This document shows, one piece after another, positions 7,318-14,123 of a DNA stretch of 14,545 nucleotides; position 1 is the first letter of the stretch; the number at the start of each line of letters is the position of its first letter. The stretch covers positions 1 through 14,545 of the forward strand of contig JALOMC010000042.1 in the NCBI GenBank assembly GCA_025455665.1, written 5' to 3'. Source of the stretch: Chitinophagaceae bacterium (GTDB taxonomy: Bacteria > Bacteroidota > Bacteroidia > Chitinophagales > Chitinophagaceae). The notes under the pieces were generated by a model. It saw only the letters and a program-made list of their open reading frames with translations, did no database searches and was not told the DNA's origin. The translations under genes and the position numbers were made by a program.

Positions 7318-8553
7318 TCAGGCATCCAGTTCGCCCGCTATCAGGTTCAGGCTACTCAGGGTCACAATGGCATCGCTCAGCATACTGCCCTTCACCAGCT
7401 CGGGGTAGGCCTGGTAGTAAATGAAGCAAGGACGGCGGAAATGCAACCTATACGGTGTACGGCCACCATCGCTGATGAGGTAGTAGCCCAGCTCACCATT
7501 GCCGCCTTCTACTGCATGATAAACTTCACCCTTCGGAATATCGATTTCGCCCATGATGATTTTAAAATGCCAGATCAGGGCCTCCATCTTGGTATACACA
7601 TCCTTCTTTTCGGGTAGGTAGTATTCAGGCACATCTGCGTGGTACACATCGTTTTCAGTACCCTTCATGTCCTGCACTTTGCGGTAGGCCTGTTCTATAA
7701 TGCGCAGGCTCTGCCACATTTCACCATTGCGCACCATGAAACGGTCGTAGTTGTCGCCGGTGGTACCCACAGGAATATCAAACTCAAAATCTTCGTAGCT
7801 GCTGTAAGGCTTGGCTACGCGTACATCGTAGTCTACACCGGCAGCCCGCAGGTTGGGCCCGGTAAAACTGTAGGCCAGGGCCCGCTCGGCACTAATGGCG
7901 CCGCCACCCTGGGTGCGCTCCATAAAAATGCGGTTGCGGTTGAAGAGGTTTTCAAACTCTTTCAGTACCACCGGATACTCCTTCAAAAACTTTTCGAGTT
8001 TTTGAAAGGCGATATCATTAAAGTCGCGTTCGAAGCCTCCGATACGACCAATATTCGTAGTGAGGCGGCTGCCACATACTTCTTCGTAAATTTCGTATAC
8101 CAGTTCGCGGTACTGCATTACGTACAAAAAGCCCGTAAATGCACCAGTATCCACCCCCACTATCGAATTGCAAATCAGGTGGTCGGTAATGCGGGCCAGC
8201 TCCATGATGATGACACGCAGGTAATCGACCCGCTTGGGGGTTTGCACGCCCAACAGTTTTTCGCAGGTCATGTGCCAGCCCATGTTGTTGATGGGGCTGC
8301 TACAGTAGTTCAGCCGGTCGGTTATGGGCGTTACCTGGTACAGGGGCCGGCGTTCGGCCAATTTTTCAAAGGCCCGGTGGATGTACCCCACGGTTTGCTC
8401 GGCGTCTACAATTGTTTCGCCGTTTAGCTCCAGCACATTCTGAAACACACCATGCGTAGCCGGGTGCGTAGGCCCCAGGTTCATGGTGGTGGTTTGCTTC
8501 TGAATGCTGCCTTCGGGCAACGGTATGTGTTGTACTACTGATTGGTCGCTCAT
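7318..8553 (-). CDS. nuoD: NADH-quinone oxidoreductase subunit D
   Basis: NuoD (411 aa) is the 49-kDa-type subunit, related to the large subunit of [NiFe] hydrogenases, that forms most of the quinone-reduction site. The conserved loop NLGPTHPATHGVF is at 25-37. His34 and Tyr83 (DRLNYCSSP) correspond in spacing to Thermus His38 and Tyr87, which contact the quinone head. Later segments such as IGRIGGFERDF, RTQGGGAISAE and VEGGNGELGYYLISDGG fit the family. It is a stand-alone gene, not fused to nuoC as in E. coli. It ends SLNLIAGELDA, so the last residue is not the usual Arg. It follows nuoC by 61 bp. Confidence 0.97.
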   Translation of the reverse strand: MSDQSVVQHIPLPEGSIQKQTTTMNLGPTHPATHGVFQNVLELNGETIVDAEQTVGYIHRAFEKLAERRPLYQVTPITDRLNYCSSPINNMGWHMTCEKLLGVQTPKRVDYLRVIIMELARITDHLICNSIVGVDTGAFTGFLYVMQYRELVYEIYEEVCGSRLTTNIGRIGGFERDFNDIAFQKLEKFLKEYPVVLKEFENLFNRNRIFMERTQGGGAISAERALAYSFTGPNLRAAGVDYDVRVAKPYSSYEDFEFDIPVGTTGDNYDRFMVRNGEMWQSLRIIEQAYRKVQDMKGTENDVYHADVPEYYLPEKKDVYTKMEALIWHFKIIMGEIDIPKGEVYHAVEGGNGELGYYLISDGGRTPYRLHFRRPCFIYYQAYPELVKGSMLSDAIVTLSSLNLIAGELDA

Positions 8554-8614
8554 ATTTGCCGATTAGCTCCTTTGCAAAAAAGTGAACATAACTATGATGA
8601 AACAGGCGAGGGAT

Positions 8615-9133
8615 TTAATTGTAGCTGCCGCCCCGGCCAAACATTTCATCGTCTTTGTCTATTCGGGTCTGGTCTTCCAACGGATACTCCTTGCGTAGCG
8701 GGAAGTAGTCCATCTCGTCTACGTTCAGAATGCGGCGCAGGTTGGGGTGGCCTACAAAGTTCACGCCGAAGAAATCGTAGGTTTCACGCTCCATCCAGTT
8801 GGCCCCTGCAAAAATGTTGGAGGCGGTATATACATCTGGCTTTTCGATGGGGGCGAACAACTTCAGGCGCAGCCGCACATTTTCTACCAGGTTGTGCAGG
8901 TGGTACACCACCGCCAGTTCGCCGCCTGCATTGTCGGGGTAATGCACGGCGCACAAATCGGTCAAAAAGCGAAAGCCCAGTGCAGGTTCGTCAAATAAAA
9001 ACTGCAGCACTTTCAGGTTCAGCTCCCGCGGTATTACTACGGTCAAAATGTCGGAAGACTCATCCCACTGCAGCTGGTCGGCGCCAAACTTAGTGTTCAG
9101 TTGTTCTTTGATGGTATCGTTGGTAAGTGCCAT
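8615..9133 (-). CDS. nuoC: NADH-quinone oxidoreductase subunit C
   Basis: NuoC (172 aa) is the 30-kDa-type subunit of the peripheral arm. It has no cofactor and braces NuoD and NuoB. The signature is near the C-terminus: ERETYDFFGVNFVGHPNLR, followed by the DYFPLRKEYPL motif. The N-terminal part is an ordinary alpha/beta domain with conserved DEPALGFRFLTDLCAVHYPD. The protein ends in a short glycine-rich tail (GRGGSYN). The ATG at 9133 is 42 bp after nuoB. The gene is complete. Confidence 0.96.
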   Translation of the reverse strand: MALTNDTIKEQLNTKFGADQLQWDESSDILTVVIPRELNLKVLQFLFDEPALGFRFLTDLCAVHYPDNAGGELAVVYHLHNLVENVRLRLKLFAPIEKPDVYTASNIFAGANWMERETYDFFGVNFVGHPNLRRILNVDEMDYFPLRKEYPLEDQTRIDKDDEMFGRGGSYN

Positions 9134-9175
9134 GTTGTGTAGACTAGTTGGAAAACATCGGGCAAAACCCGCAGA

Positions 9176-9757
9176 CTATTGGATGCCGTACTCACCGAGC
9201 AGCGCTTTGTACTGCGGGCTGTTGCGCCGGCGAACGCTTTCATTTTCTACCAGCTCCTGCACCCGCATAAAACCATCGAGGATGGCTTCGGGCCGGGGCG
9301 GACAGCCGGGCACGTACACATCTACCGGAATGACCTGATCGATACCCTGTAACACGCTGTAAGTATCGAAAATGCCGCCTGACGAGGCACAGGCACCCAC
9401 GGCAATCACCCAACGGGGCTCTGCCATCTGGAGATACACCTGGCGCAACACAGGGCCCATTTTTTTGGCAATGGTACCCATCACCATCAGCAGGTCGCAC
9501 TGGCGGGGGCTAAAGCCTACTCGTTCGCTACCAAACCGGGCCAGATCGTAGTGGCTGGCCATGGTGGCCATAAACTCGATACCGCAGCAACTAGTGGCAA
9601 AAGGAAGTGGCCAAAGGCTGTTCTTCCGTCCCAAACCCACTACATCGTTCAGTTTGGTCATAAAAAATCCTTCGCCCTCAATGCCGGGAGGCGGCTCCAC
9701 CATTTTGATGGTATTGTTGAATCGAACGGGTCTTCCCTGATAAATCAAATCGCCCAT
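9176..9757 (-). CDS. nuoB: NADH-quinone oxidoreductase subunit B ([4Fe-4S] N2)
   Basis: NuoB carries cluster N2, the last iron-sulfur centre before quinone. Numbering from the ATG at 9757 (193 aa), the ligands are the tandem Cys57-Cys58 (TSCCGIE), Cys123 (VGACASSGG) and Cys152 (VPGCPPRPE). FFMTKLNDVVGLGRKNSLWP and ARFGSERVGFSPRQCDLL are standard family blocks. The in-frame TTG at 9784 would add nine residues (MATTKNEKI). The ATG is preferred because family similarity begins well after it and nothing supports the TTG. About 100 bp separates it from nuoA. The gene is complete. Confidence 0.96.
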   Translation of the reverse strand: MGDLIYQGRPVRFNNTIKMVEPPPGIEGEGFFMTKLNDVVGLGRKNSLWPLPFATSCCGIEFMATMASHYDLARFGSERVGFSPRQCDLLMVMGTIAKKMGPVLRQVYLQMAEPRWVIAVGACASSGGIFDTYSVLQGIDQVIPVDVYVPGCPPRPEAILDGFMRVQELVENESVRRRNSPQYKALLGEYGIQ

Positions 9758-9860
9758 GATCTTTTCGTTTTTAGTTGTGGCCAATTGGTACGCGGTCTAT
9801 ATACCCGATTAACCATTGAAATGCACAACAAGTTGGCCGGGTATAACAGCCGGTTATTTA

Positions 9861-10247
9861 TTAATCCTCCCACTGCAGGGCACCCTTGCGAATAATGTAG
9901 GTGAAACCTGCCAAAAAGAATCCTACAAACATGAGCACTGCCCAAAAACCTGACCAGCCAAGGCTTTTGAAATTGACAGCGTACGGGTAGAAGAAAATCA
10001 CTTCCACATCGAAAAGCACGAACAAAATAGCCACCAAAAAGTACTTGACGGCCATGGGCTGGCGGGCATTGCCTACCTGCTCAATACCGCTTTCGAAGTT
10101 TTCGAGCTTATCGCTGGTATTGCGCTTGGGGCCCAAAAAATGGCTGGCAGCAATCATAACCGCCACAAAACCTATCGCAAACAGCAGCTGGATGCCAATG
10201 GGCAAAAACTGTGTCGGGCTATTCACTACGTCGGCTAACTGAAACAT
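9861..10247 (-). CDS. nuoA: NADH-quinone oxidoreductase subunit A, first gene of the nuo operon
   Basis: NuoA (128 aa from the ATG at 10247) is a three-helix membrane subunit next to NuoH. The family signature is the acidic loop NFESGIEQVGNARQPMAVKY followed by the second helix with FVLFDVEVIFFYPYA, whose Asp and Glu are conserved. Helices are at about 16-38, 68-88 and 96-118. A GTG at 10256 is in frame and would add three residues (MPH), but the ATG fits better. It is the first gene of the operon. A putative -7 element lies 23 bp upstream, and a terminator lies just beyond that. Confidence 0.96.
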   Translation of the reverse strand: MFQLADVVNSPTQFLPIGIQLLFAIGFVAVMIAASHFLGPKRNTSDKLENFESGIEQVGNARQPMAVKYFLVAILFVLFDVEVIFFYPYAVNFKSLGWSGFWAVLMFVGFFLAGFTYIIRKGALQWED

Positions 10248-10270
10248 GTGTGGCACTAATTAATGCGGCG

Positions 10271-10278
10271 CAAAAATA
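10271..10278 (-). promoter_or_regulatory. Putative Bacteroidota -7 element for the nuo operon
   Basis: On the minus strand this reads TATTTTTG, an exact match to the Bacteroidota consensus TAnnTTTG, and it ends 23 bp before the nuoA ATG. The nearest upstream TTG is 26 bp away, longer than the usual spacing of about 19-21, so the -33 part is not convincing. Its place between the terminator of the upstream unit and nuoA supports a promoter here. Confidence 0.5.
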
Positions 10279-10327
10279 AGCGGCTGTATACTATTTACAT
10301 CGGCCAATGCCGATTTTGGGAAAAGAA

Positions 10328-10354
10328 AAAATCCCCTTCGCGGAAGGGGATTTT
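10328..10354 (-). terminator. Intrinsic terminator after the TPR gene
   Basis: A perfect 12-bp stem (10328-10339 with 10343-10354) closes on a 3-base loop. On the minus strand the second arm runs into TTTTTTCTTTTC. It begins 16 bases after the TPR gene's stop, the right place and direction to end that transcript and insulate the nuo operon. The A-rich and T-rich flanks could let it work in both directions, but no convergent gene needs that. Confidence 0.9.
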
Positions 10355-10370
10355 CAATTATTCGAGCTTG

Positions 10371-12067
10371 TTATTTTCTGGGCTCAGGCGCCTTGGGAGT
10401 GTTTCCACCAGTGCCGGCCGGCTTGGTACCAACCGCTGCGGCTCCTTTGCCGGCAGCTGCTTTGATAAAGCGCTCTGCCTCTGCCTTGGCACCCAGCGCA
10501 TACTCATTGGTAGGCTCTAGTTTCAGAATGTCGTTGGCCGACTCCAGCGCCTTGGCAAAATCCTGTGCTTTTACAAAGTAGTAGTAGATTTTGTAGCCGT
10601 GGTTATTGATGATACGCTTGCGGTACTTGGCCGTATCGCTCATCATAAAGGTGGAATACTGATCCAGCGCTTCAATGGCGGTACCTTTTGAAGTGTCGGG
10701 ATCAGCCGCCATGGCCGAGCGAACCTTCAGCGAGTAGCCCTGCACCTGATCGGGAAAAGTAGTAATGTACTGGCTGGCCATGGCTACTGCATCATTGTAC
10801 AACTTTGCCTTGTGCGCAGCATCGATCATGAAAAAGAGGTTTCTGGCAGAATTATCGGGCTTCAGCTCGTTTTTGCGCTTCATCCACTTAAACTGACCTG
10901 CAAAATTTTGCTGCGCACCATAGGCACCAATCAGCTTGTCCATAATGGCCACTTTGCCGGCCACCGAAGTATCCATTGATACTGCTTTTTCGGCATTCAG
11001 CTCGGCTTTCTCCAAATTGCCGGGCACTTTCAGGTACTGTGCGGCCATCATGGCGTAGTCGTCGGCTACCTTGTTTTCATCTTCCTGCTCTGCCATAAAG
11101 GCTTCCATGGCTTGCATGGCTTTTATTGAGTCTTTCAGGCGGTCGTAGTTAAAGGCAAACAGCTTGTTCACTTTGGCATACTTCTCGCCATTCAGGCCAC
11201 TTTTTATTTCTTCTGCTATTTTCAGCGACTCGGTGTATTTACCGGCTCTGAAAAGGTAGTCGCCGCGGAAATAATCGATTTCGCGGTCTTTGTCGGCATT
11301 GTTTACAAATTGTTCAAGGTACTCCTGTGCCTTGTTTACGTCTTTTTGTGCCCATTGCTCGTACAAGGCCAGGTAGCCGGGGGCAAACTTGCTATTGGCC
11401 TGCACCGACTTCTGGTAGTAGTCCATGAACATTTCGGTATTGCGCTGGCTTTCGAAAATGAGGCCAATGCGGTACAGGGCGGGGGCGTAGCACCGCCGGT
11501 TTTCAGGTACATGATACCCAAATTGACAAACATATCGGGAGTGGCGCCCAATATCTCTTCGCTCTGCTTGGCTTTTTCTTCGGTCAATGCCAAATCGCCA
11601 ATCTTGCTGCTACCATCGGCGTTGGCCCGCACAATAGCGTTCAGAATGGCCGGATCGCCGTACTTTTTATTCTTTTTGTTAGCAGTAGCTGCTATGGCTG
11701 CATCAAAATGAGCCTTGGCTTCGGCAGCTTTGCCTTCCAGCAATTCAATATGCCCTACGCCTACCATCAGCAGCGGTGCCTGGCCGGTAGCTGCCATGGC
11801 TTTTGTGTAGAGTTCTTTCACTTTTTCACGGGCGGCTGTTAGCTGTGTGGCCTGCCCGGTCGCCTTGGCCGCAGCCAGCGTAGCCTGCCCCAGCCAATAG
11901 TTGGCTTCGGCATCATTTGGCTTACCAGCCACTACGGCCTCCAGGTCCTTCCGGGCCTTTTGCACCCGCCCATCAAACATGTCCTTCAAGGCTGTTTCTA
12001 CCGTTTGGGCAAATACACCCAGGCCGGAAAGCACCACACCTACTGACAGAAGAAAACGCTTCATCAT
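10371..12067 (-). pseudogene. Secreted TPR-repeat protein, interrupted by a one-base frameshift
   Basis: Two overlapping frames together encode one protein of about 565 aa. The N-terminal frame starts at 12067 with a signal peptide (MMKRFLLSVGVVLSGLGVFAQ) and continues through TPR-like helices to about residue 195. Left alone it ends at 11336 after 243 aa with unrelated sequence. The second frame continues smoothly with ALYRIGLIFESQRNTEMF and further TPR-like helices to the stop at 10371. The break is at the G5 run at 11481-11485 (C5 in the coding strand), and one more C would restore the reading GGATPPALYRIG. The C-terminal tail is rich in Gly, Ala and Pro. The protein is probably periplasmic or envelope-associated. 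It may be a real phase-variable or inactivated gene, or a sequencing error. The partner or function is not known from sequence. Confidence 0.85.
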
Positions 12068-12113
12068 GCTTAAGTTGTTTTCAGTTTAGAACGATCAAAA
12101 CGCACTTTATGGT

Positions 12114-12136
12114 TTTAACCGGACAGGCCGGTAAAA
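12114..12136. repeat. Inverted repeat upstream of the TPR gene
   Basis: The arms TTTTAACCGG and CCGGTAAAA pair with one bulged A around a 5-base loop (ACAGG). It sits in the 141-bp spacer between the PstS-like gene and the TPR gene, about 50 bp before the TPR start. No T-tract follows it on the minus strand, so it is a weak terminator candidate at best. It could be a leader hairpin or a regulator site. Confidence 0.35.
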
Positions 12137-12208
12137 TATACATCTAAGACGATTCAGGCCCGAATGTTGCACACTTTGCAATGTTTCTTAAAAATCCCTT
12201 AACAGAAT

Positions 12209-13180
12209 CTACTGCTCGATGTTCATGGCTCGCACCTCAAACTGCATCCGGCCGGGCAACAAATATGCACGTTTGAAAATTAGCTGCCCCCGTTCATACA
12301 TCAAAAAATTTACGAAGCCGCGGCCCAGACCTGTGTAGTTCTCCTTGAGGATGTAATTGAGGCTGCGCAGCAGCGGGTAGCGGCCCATGGCAATATTGGC
12401 CTGGTAGGGTTTTACATAGGCCGTTGTGTCGCAGGTTTCGCACTTCAGGCTGGCCACCCGCACCTTGCCGGCAAAGCTGAGCTGCTCAGGATCGTCCTGG
12501 TTGCCAATCCAGCTAACGCCCAACATGCCAATGGCATCGGTATTGCGGGCTACAAACTCTACCACCTCCGGGCTGCTGCTGGCTGCTTCTACCCTGCCTG
12601 CCAGGGGCTTGCCTTTCAGCAGGCTATCAATGGCAAAGCGTACCGTGCTGGTAGCCGTTTTGCCATCCATGACCACTTTGTACCTGCTTTTGGCTGAGCC
12701 GTCCAGCATGGCCCGCAGTTCGGCCATGGTAAATACGCTGTCTTTGGCCTGCTTGTTGGTTACTACTGCCACGGCATCCCACGCCAGCACGCCCCAACTG
12801 GGCGCAAATCCAAGCTTTTCTTTAAACGCATCCCGCTCAGCATCGCTCAGGCCACGGGTCACAATCACCAGCCGGGTGCTGTCGCTTTCCAGATCTTTCA
12901 GGCACTCGGCTTCCGATTTGTATTCGGCTATGATGTGTGCCTCCGGATTGCTGGCTTCGTACACTTTTATTTGTGAATCGATAACAGGCTTGAATGACTC
13001 ATCCACACTGATCCTGATCGTCCCCTTTTTAGGCGTATCATCCTCCAGTGCCTGCTGGCCTGCCTCGCCGGCCTGCTGCCCGCCGCTATTGCAGGCTGCC
13101 AACACCATGCCTGCTGCCAGCAGCCAAAGTGCAGGGCGCACACACCGGCCATATCCGCCGCTAGTATTCGTTGTCATCAT
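12209..13180 (-). CDS. PstS-like substrate-binding lipoprotein
   Basis: This 323-aa protein has a signal peptide and a lipobox ending LAAC, with the lipidated Cys at 30, then a Gly/Gln-rich linker. From about residue 52 it reads like a type II periplasmic binding protein of the PstS kind: KGTIRISVDESFKPVIDSQ, a middle segment WGVLAWDAVAVVTNKQAKDSVFTMAELRAM, and a C-terminal part with IGMLGVSWIGN and RYPLLRSLNYIL. No ABC permease or ATPase genes lie beside it, so it is unlikely to be the binding protein of a standard local Pst transporter. In Bacteroidota such proteins often occur with TPR proteins and TonB/ExbBD genes, which is recalled knowledge and not visible here. Two adjacent ATGs (13180 and 13177) are possible starts. 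The first overlaps the upstream small gene by 20 bp, suggesting translational coupling. The ligand is unknown. Confidence 0.85.
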   Translation of the reverse strand: MMTTNTSGGYGRCVRPALWLLAAGMVLAACNSGGQQAGEAGQQALEDDTPKKGTIRISVDESFKPVIDSQIKVYEASNPEAHIIAEYKSEAECLKDLESDSTRLVIVTRGLSDAERDAFKEKLGFAPSWGVLAWDAVAVVTNKQAKDSVFTMAELRAMLDGSAKSRYKVVMDGKTATSTVRFAIDSLLKGKPLAGRVEAASSSPEVVEFVARNTDAIGMLGVSWIGNQDDPEQLSFAGKVRVASLKCETCDTTAYVKPYQANIAMGRYPLLRSLNYILKENYTGLGRGFVNFLMYERGQLIFKRAYLLPGRMQFEVRAMNIEQ

Positions 13181-13439
13181 GTTTCAGTTTTTCATTTTCA
13201 AACAGCACATAGGCCCGGTAAAGCCGGAACAAGCCATATACAGCAAACAAACCTGCCATCAGCCACCGTACGCTTCCTTTCAAAAACTCGCTATCGGCAA
13301 AATAATCGTACCCCAGCAGGGTGTGAGAATACAGGATGAAGTAGCCAAAAAACAGCATCAGCAGCGCCATAAAAAGATCGAGGATGACGCGGGGCGACAA
13401 CAACGTGGGACGGCGGCGGCGAGGGCGGATGGGATCCAT
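13161..13439 (-). CDS. Small two-helix membrane protein
   Basis: This is a 92-aa protein with an Arg-rich N-terminus (RPRRRRP at 5-11), two hydrophobic helices (about 17-38 and 56-78) and a charged C-terminus (ENEKLKHDDNEY). By the positive-inside rule both ends should be cytoplasmic with a short periplasmic loop (LGYDYFADSEFLKG). The family is not recognised. Its last 20 bp overlap the start of the PstS-like lipoprotein gene, and a good promoter candidate lies 23 bp upstream, so it is the first gene of a small operon with the lipoprotein and probably the TPR gene. The reality of the gene is supported by the overlap, the promoter and the clean topology. The function is unknown. Confidence 0.8.
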   Translation of the reverse strand: MDPIRPRRRRPTLLSPRVILDLFMALLMLFFGYFILYSHTLLGYDYFADSEFLKGSVRWLMAGLFAVYGLFRLYRAYVLFENEKLKHDDNEY

Positions 13440-13462
13440 AAATCAGAAAGGGGTGTAAGATA

Positions 13463-13492
13463 GAAATTTAGACCAACACGCAGGAGAGTCAA
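13463..13492 (-). promoter_or_regulatory. Promoter of the small-membrane-protein operon (TTG-N19-TAAATTTC)
   Basis: On the minus strand a TTG (13490-13492) is followed after 19 bp by TAAATTTC (13463-13470), one base from the Bacteroidota TAnnTTTG consensus, and then 23 bp to the ATG at 13439. The spacing and position are what is expected for the housekeeping sigma factor of this phylum. It is the best-formed promoter in the window. Confidence 0.6.
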
Positions 13493-13584
13493 CCTTGAAC
13501 CGAAGATGCCAGCACAGCTTCATTTCCACATCTCTAGCTGATGCTGCTACAGGCATTGTAGCCCCTCGTTCGGGCCTAATCAGC

Positions 13585-13592
13585 TACTTTTG
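13585..13592 (+). promoter_or_regulatory. Putative -7 element before the phosphatase gene
   Basis: TACTTTTG matches TAnnTTTG exactly and ends 24 bp before the phosphatase ATG. A TTG lies 26 bp upstream, longer than usual, so only the -7 part is supported. With the minus-strand promoter at 13463-13492 it makes the 177-bp spacer a divergent promoter region. It may also drive hisS. Confidence 0.5.
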
Positions 13593-13616
13593 CCAGCCTT
13601 TCTTTGGTCGCTAAAT

Positions 13617-14034
13617 ATGAAGATCCTGATGGTTTGTTTGGGAAACATTTGCCGCAGCCCCCTGGCGGAAGGTATTATGCAGCACAAAGCAGCAGCCGCC
13701 GGATTGCGCTGGACGGTGGACAGCGCCGGTACCGGCAACTGGCATGTAGGCGAAGCGCCGCATCGGCTGTCGCAAAAAACAGCCCTGCAATACGGCATCG
13801 ATATCAGCCAGCAACAGGCCCGCCAGTTCCGCCCCACTGACATGGCCCATTTTGATAGGGTGTTTTTTATGGACCAGGCTAACTACAACGAGGCCCGCCG
13901 CATGGCCGGTAGCCAGTGGAACGCCGATAAAGCCATGCTGCTGCTGGAGGTGCTGCACCCCGGCGAGGGTCAGCCAGGCCTGCGATGCCTACATAGCCCG
14001 GCACCAACCAGCACACGCTACTGCCCGCCGGTAG
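13617..14034 (+). pseudogene. Low-molecular-weight protein-tyrosine phosphatase with an internal deletion
   Basis: From the ATG at 13617 the sequence encodes a clear LMW-PTP: MKILMVCLGNICRSPLAEG, with the P-loop CX5RS (Cys7 to Arg13-Ser14), then WTVDSAGTGNWHVGEAPH, and family sequence up to LLLEVLHPGEGQ at residue 119. The expected DP(Y/W)YG loop with the catalytic aspartate is missing. Directly at the GGTCAG at 13968-13973, the next reading frame (+1) continues as VSQACDAYIARH and stops at 14034, which looks like the family's C-terminal helix. So roughly 20-30 residues' worth of DNA seems deleted, with a frame change. In the original frame the ORF has no stop and runs into hisS. The product would be inactive without the aspartate. 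An assembly error that collapsed the region is an alternative. Confidence 0.85.
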
Positions 14035-14084
14035 CGCAGCGCAGCGCTGCCCCCAAGGCCTGCGCTCCCCCCTTCCTTGTATTT

Positions 14085-14122
14085 CATTATCACATTATCC
14101 CATCATCACATTATCGCATTAG
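14085..14122 (+). repeat. Degenerate CATTATC/ATCACATTATC repeats before hisS
   Basis: The 11-mer ATCACATTATC occurs at 14089-14099 and again at 14105-14115, 16 bp apart, flanked by partial CATTAT and CATTAG units. The block fills the end of the spacer directly before the hisS ATG. It is A/T-rich compared with the GC-rich stretch before it. It may be a slippage-derived repeat or a leader element, and no function is evident. Confidence 0.6.
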
Positions 14123-14123
14123 C

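Noticed and set aside
7639..8427. Plus-strand ORF of 262 codons opposite nuoD
   Set aside because: It is a shadow frame of nuoD, which shows full family conservation.
10299..10314. Small hairpin ATCGGC-CAAT-GCCGAT upstream of nuoA
   Set aside because: It has only six base pairs and lies upstream of the -7 element; it could be an operator, but nothing else supports it.
11481..11485. Programmed -1 frameshifting in the TPR gene
   Set aside because: The codons ACG CCC CCG do not form a canonical X XXY YYZ site, and no stimulatory hairpin was evident just downstream. A simple one-base loss explains the data.
12426..13463. Plus-strand ORF of 345 codons opposite the PstS-like gene
   Set aside because: It is rich in Ser, Leu and Thr with no domain, and antisense to a coherent lipoprotein with signal peptide. 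It also spans the overlap and promoter of the minus-strand operon.
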